DNA of 64,000 nt from Cyrtodaria siliqua. Its lineage: Eukaryota; Mollusca; Bivalvia; Adapedonta; Hiatellidae. Below are positions 60,641 through 64,000 of this stretch, in pieces. Made by a program: the position numbers and the translations under genes. The DNA lies in the NCBI GenBank assembly GCA_037043455.1, contig JAWPHD010005113.1, positions 1-64,000 on the forward strand, in the 5' to 3' direction. A model generated the notes under the pieces. It saw only the letters and a list, made by a program, of their open reading frames with translations. It was not told where the DNA came from and ran no database searches. Positions within the stretch are counted from its first letter, which is position 1. The number at the start of each line of letters is the position of its first letter.

Positions 60641-61289
60641 ACTCACAGTAATACACAGAAGAAATTGACTTGCGAATGATAAGGCTTCATCCGGGTCAAA
60701 TGCAACGTGCTATCAAGTAGACCACGCCAGCAAGTGTACGAGTTCCTCGCCGATGTTTGGAGGGTGAAACGTGAAAATCTTTAAAATATCTCAGCACATT
60801 GTTTTTTTCCATAATTTGACCCCCGCAGAAACCCCAACTTATTGAAAATGTCGCAGCTTTATCTTCCACCGCTGATATCAGACTGAGATATTTCGAACAG
60901 GGGAACATATCTAGTCGTGGTGATATGAGCAACCAGGATCCGTTACTTTGCAATGCACAAACAACTTAACGCTTCTGGCAATCGGTAGATATTATTATGT
61001 ATTAAAAACGTCCAATGGATGTTATGGCTGAACATACATAATTCCAGACATAGCATATGCCAATAGCAGTCACCATTTTTGAAATAAACACAATTTTCTT
61101 AGAACTAGACGTATTTTCACGCGTCGGTGTGTAAACAGTGCGCGTTCTTTCACATCTAAAACACTTTTTGATAACCCGTTCTTCATGAATTCAGACACAC
61201 AAATGCATCTAGTGTTCCGTGGGTGCGATCATTTTTAAAAAGTGTTTTATTGTAAAGTAATATTAAATATGTTTTTAACAGTTTACGTG

Positions 61290-61375
61290 TTTTTACCCGC
61301 CAGGGTCCTTTACATGAGTAACCAGGATCAAGGTAACGCTGTTTTGAGCAGCCAGTGTCCGTTACGTCTGACCAC
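61290..61375 (-). repeat. GTAACGGACCCTGG repeat, arm 2 (inverted)
   Basis: Reverse complement of 58185-58280: minus strand ACGTAACGGACACTGGCTGC, TACCTTGATCCTGGTTACTC and AAAGGACCCTGGCGGG. Confidence 0.7.
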
Positions 61376-61937
61376 CGTGAATACAAACCATATTGCTTTT
61401 CCAGGTCCGTAGCTACACTGGGGCACACAGAGGTATTTGCCTTGGTTGAATTTTGGGAATGTACATACTTGACATAAAAACAATTATATACTAGTATATA
61501 AGGACCCCGGGGAAAATGCAACACACTGAAGGAAATTAAAACAATATCTAGGGTGGAGAGGGAGGTTAATGCCACCGGACACCAACATAAGGGATATGCC
61601 TCGGTTAAATTTCAGGGCTGGTTACGGGCCAGTTTTCATTTAAAATTACCTTACAAATCAATAAACTTAGGAAAGTTTAATTACTAGAATTTGAACTTAA
61701 TTGTTATACTAAAACTTTCGGTTTTTAGTTAACATTTACCCTGTCATACAGACGGAAGCTGACATCTTTCATATTTTCTTTGATTTTGAAATATTATCAA
61801 TCAGAATTTTATTGTTCAGATTGCCAATTCATACATTTGTGTTGCTTTTCGTGAAAACATCAATATTGGGGCCCACCCCGAAACATTGGGGTGTGGAGTA
61901 CTCCGGCTCTTACGCCTATGTTTATAAGACTATATAG
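61376..61937. other. Intergenic DNA
   Basis: The 130-codon minus ORF that crosses 61183-61575 includes repeat arm 2 and has no domain. Nothing else recognised. Confidence 0.35.
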
Positions 61938-62130
61938 AACCTCTCTCTCTCTTTCATTGCCTTCTACCCCACTCCTTCCTCTCCCCATTCTCTCTCTCCT
62001 TTTCTCACTATTTTCCCTCCCTTCCTATCTTTCGTTCTCTGTGTGCGTCTCTCTCTCTCTCTTTCTCTCTTTCATTCTCCCTCTTTTTGACTCTCTATGT
62101 CTCTCTCTGTCTCTCTGTGTCCCTCTATCC
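61938..62130. repeat. CT-rich low-complexity tract
   Basis: Mostly (CT)n and TCTCCC runs on the plus strand; a 98-codon Ser/Leu-rich ORF across it is compositional. Confidence 0.9.
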
Positions 62131-62817
62131 ATATTATTTTCAATTCCAAAATTTCAATTCATGCATAAATTAAAAGAAATTTATTAAAACTATGTTGATT
62201 TATAATCTACTTATATGTGTAAACCATGCATGCATAACTTCACATAACAAATACTATATCTCCGTCTTTACGAGCCTCTACCAATATTCCAATTTCGATA
62301 AACAATGTCTCCCTTGTGTTTTGTGTCAATATACACTACACACACACATAAAAATGGAGGATTATGTGTATATAATACTTTCTTTGATGCAACGCGATAG
62401 TTGTAAAGGGTCTTTGTTAAAAGGCCGCTAAAAAGGCCGCTACGTTTAATTTGGATTATATATAAATATGGACTTATAAGGTTGTTTGAGTAAGTACATC
62501 TCTAGCTTATTTTCCTATTTCTAATGACTTGTATTTCCTATTAGGTATTTCTACTGAAGATTGGACTCATCAGTTCGGTGGTAAAATGCCGTCTGCTAAA
62601 ATCCACTTTTATACCCGTTATAAGACCAGTGGTCGATCCACAAAATACCTGAAGCGACTCATACAGTACCGCCTTATCTCATTAATATTAAGTGAATTTA
62701 GGTAGAGCGCATGTTGTATATATGAACCCACACGTATACTCTTATCACTTAGAACAACTGGCGTAACGACCGTTACATTTGTTCAGTTCTAGTGTGCCTT
62801 TTATCGGGATTGTATAG
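62131..62817. other. Intergenic DNA
   Basis: No feature recognised. A duplicated AAAAGGCCGCTA occurs at 62421-62443. Confidence 0.35.
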
Positions 62818-64000
62818 CTTTAAGGCTTTACTCTTGTGTGAGTCGAATATCTTCGGGAATTACCGTCAAATAATAAAAACCATAGCGTATATTGATACGA
62901 TTGAGGATTCACATTCCATTGATTGGAGACCTTCAACAAATTTAATTTCATTGGACAAACTACATGTTATGTCTAATCATTTTGTTAAATATTTAAAAAC
63001 AATCCATGTTGCCGTCTTAAGAGATAAGCCAACAGAATGTTGTCTATTTACGTGTTTTTTTGCTTGTAAAACGTGTCGATCAACTTGGGTTTTAAATATA
63101 GTTGAGTTACGTTTTTTGACCGATTTCCCGCCAGCTGAAATGTACTTCTGAGGTTTCAGTGTGCTCCATAACACGTTTATCGAAGTATCGATCACGTGTT
63201 TTTGCGAATTAGGTCTATGTAAAACAAAGATGGCCGCTGGCTGGCGGTTATTAATGAAGTGCTATCAAAACGCCTTCATGTCGAACCAAGTCTAGATGAT
63301 TATCTTAATAGAAATATGTTAGGAATATTAACATTCTGATTTACATAAACCTATGTATGCATGCATGTAATGCCATATATTCAACCGCTAAATATTCCTT
63401 TATTATAAACATTATCTGACACCATTGCCTTGTATGTGTCGCCTATTTACTGTATCTTCTATTTATCACATAACATGGCTTCTTGGAGGTGAATTGACAA
63501 CATTAAAGCGAAACTATCATTTTGTAGGTGTGTTATGTGGTACATCTTTTTGGATAGAAATATATCATTTTATCCAACTCGTTTATTAAAATCAATTATA
63601 CACATTCACTCATGTAAGATCATCTATATAAACCAGCTTTACAGTTGACAAGTAGTAGTACATAACCTTCAAACCCAACTTACCTCGATTGTTTTCCTTT
63701 CACGCCTTAAAAAAACATCGATATATATAATTTTAGTAGTTTACCAATAATGTAGATAACAAAACAATGCACTGCTGCTTTTTTTATTGAAATACATCTT
63801 AGGGAACTGCATATATATATATTATTGACAACAGCAAATAAAGCGACAATACATAGATTTAAATTTCAGCATATTTTAGTGCCAATATTTTACAGACTCT
63901 ATATATTTATATACATATATATACAATAGAAATATTATAATGACAGATGGGTGTAACAAGTTCTACCAACATTAGTTTAAACACTTCACAGAGCTATGAC
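62818..64000. repeat. Module P/Q copy, cut by the window end
   Basis: Direct copy of 47805-48980, matching throughout to the last bases of the window (CATTAGTTTAAACACTTC). A 119-codon frame at its start (62792-63151) contains HVMSNHFVKYLKTIH. Part of it is also open in the inverted copy at 36515-36712, but it is broken at 47900-48060. Confidence 0.8.

Noticed and set aside
61183..61575. 130-codon minus-strand ORF
   Set aside because: Includes repeat arm 2 and shows no domain or coding character.
61891..62187. 98-codon Ser/Leu-rich ORF
   Set aside because: Compositional product of the CT-rich tract.

Overview
This is an AT-rich eukaryotic (animal) nuclear window with very low gene density and a dense mosaic of old repeats. 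The organism is most probably a mollusc, likely a bivalve, though that is an inference. The pointers are tRNA-derived SINEs with a conserved metazoan core, several 5'-truncated non-LTR retrotransposons, long minisatellites, many short MITE-like elements, and an opsin with a lophotrochozoan-style intron layout. There are no operons or bacterial signals.

Only one host gene is convincingly recognisable: the last two coding exons of an opsin on the + strand (8017-8110 and 8922-9238). They cover the end of cytoplasmic loop 3, TM6, TM7 with the retinal-binding lysine, and the tail. The upstream exons (TM1-5) were not found. A second coding-like locus is a decayed, probably multi-copy gene on the - strand (23852-25375), broken by stops, frameshifts and a SINE. 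A promoter-like stretch (1831-2062) and a cluster of four perfect CRE palindromes ahead of a small acidic ORF (38227-39234) are tentative 5' ends.

Layout. 1-1.29 kb: one arm of an inverted repeat whose partner lies at 36.86-38.04 kb. 2.4-5.5 kb: tandem arrays (about 395 bp x3; 16 bp x4; 21 bp monomers in 63-bp higher-order units). 6.9-7.8 kb: tRNA-headed composite repeat. 8.0-9.2 kb: opsin exons, followed at once by a 3.2-kb 27-bp minisatellite. 12.65-15.0 kb: nested copies of repeat families called A, B and C here. 15.4-21.4 kb: arms of 1.25-1.4 kb in inverted orientation around a 3.3-kb spacer holding a MITE, a 21-bp minisatellite and a family A copy. 21.4-23.15 kb: LINE pseudogene. 23.85-25.4 kb: decayed gene with SINE. 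26.3-34.6 kb: L1-like LINE 3' end, families A, B and C, a SINE, two tandem arrays. 35-39 kb: microsatellite, hairpin, rearranged module, CRE cluster.

39.5-57.1 kb holds two direct copies (about 39.5-47.8 and 52.2-57.1 kb) of one segment that contains the same 5'-truncated LINE. The first copy later received two TA-flanked DNA transposons and two tandem family B elements. Between the copies lie a shuffled module and a 40/42-bp minisatellite. 58-61.4 kb carries tRNA-like sequences, two SINEs and scattered copies of a GTAACGGACCCTGG-type motif. 62.8-64 kb is a further copy of the module seen at 47.8-49.3 kb.

The DNA is therefore mainly a record of insertion, nesting, duplication and decay. No new multi-gene system is evident. 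The items most worth a second look are the decayed gene family, the module mosaic at 36-64 kb, the coherent-phase minisatellites and the datable nested insertions.
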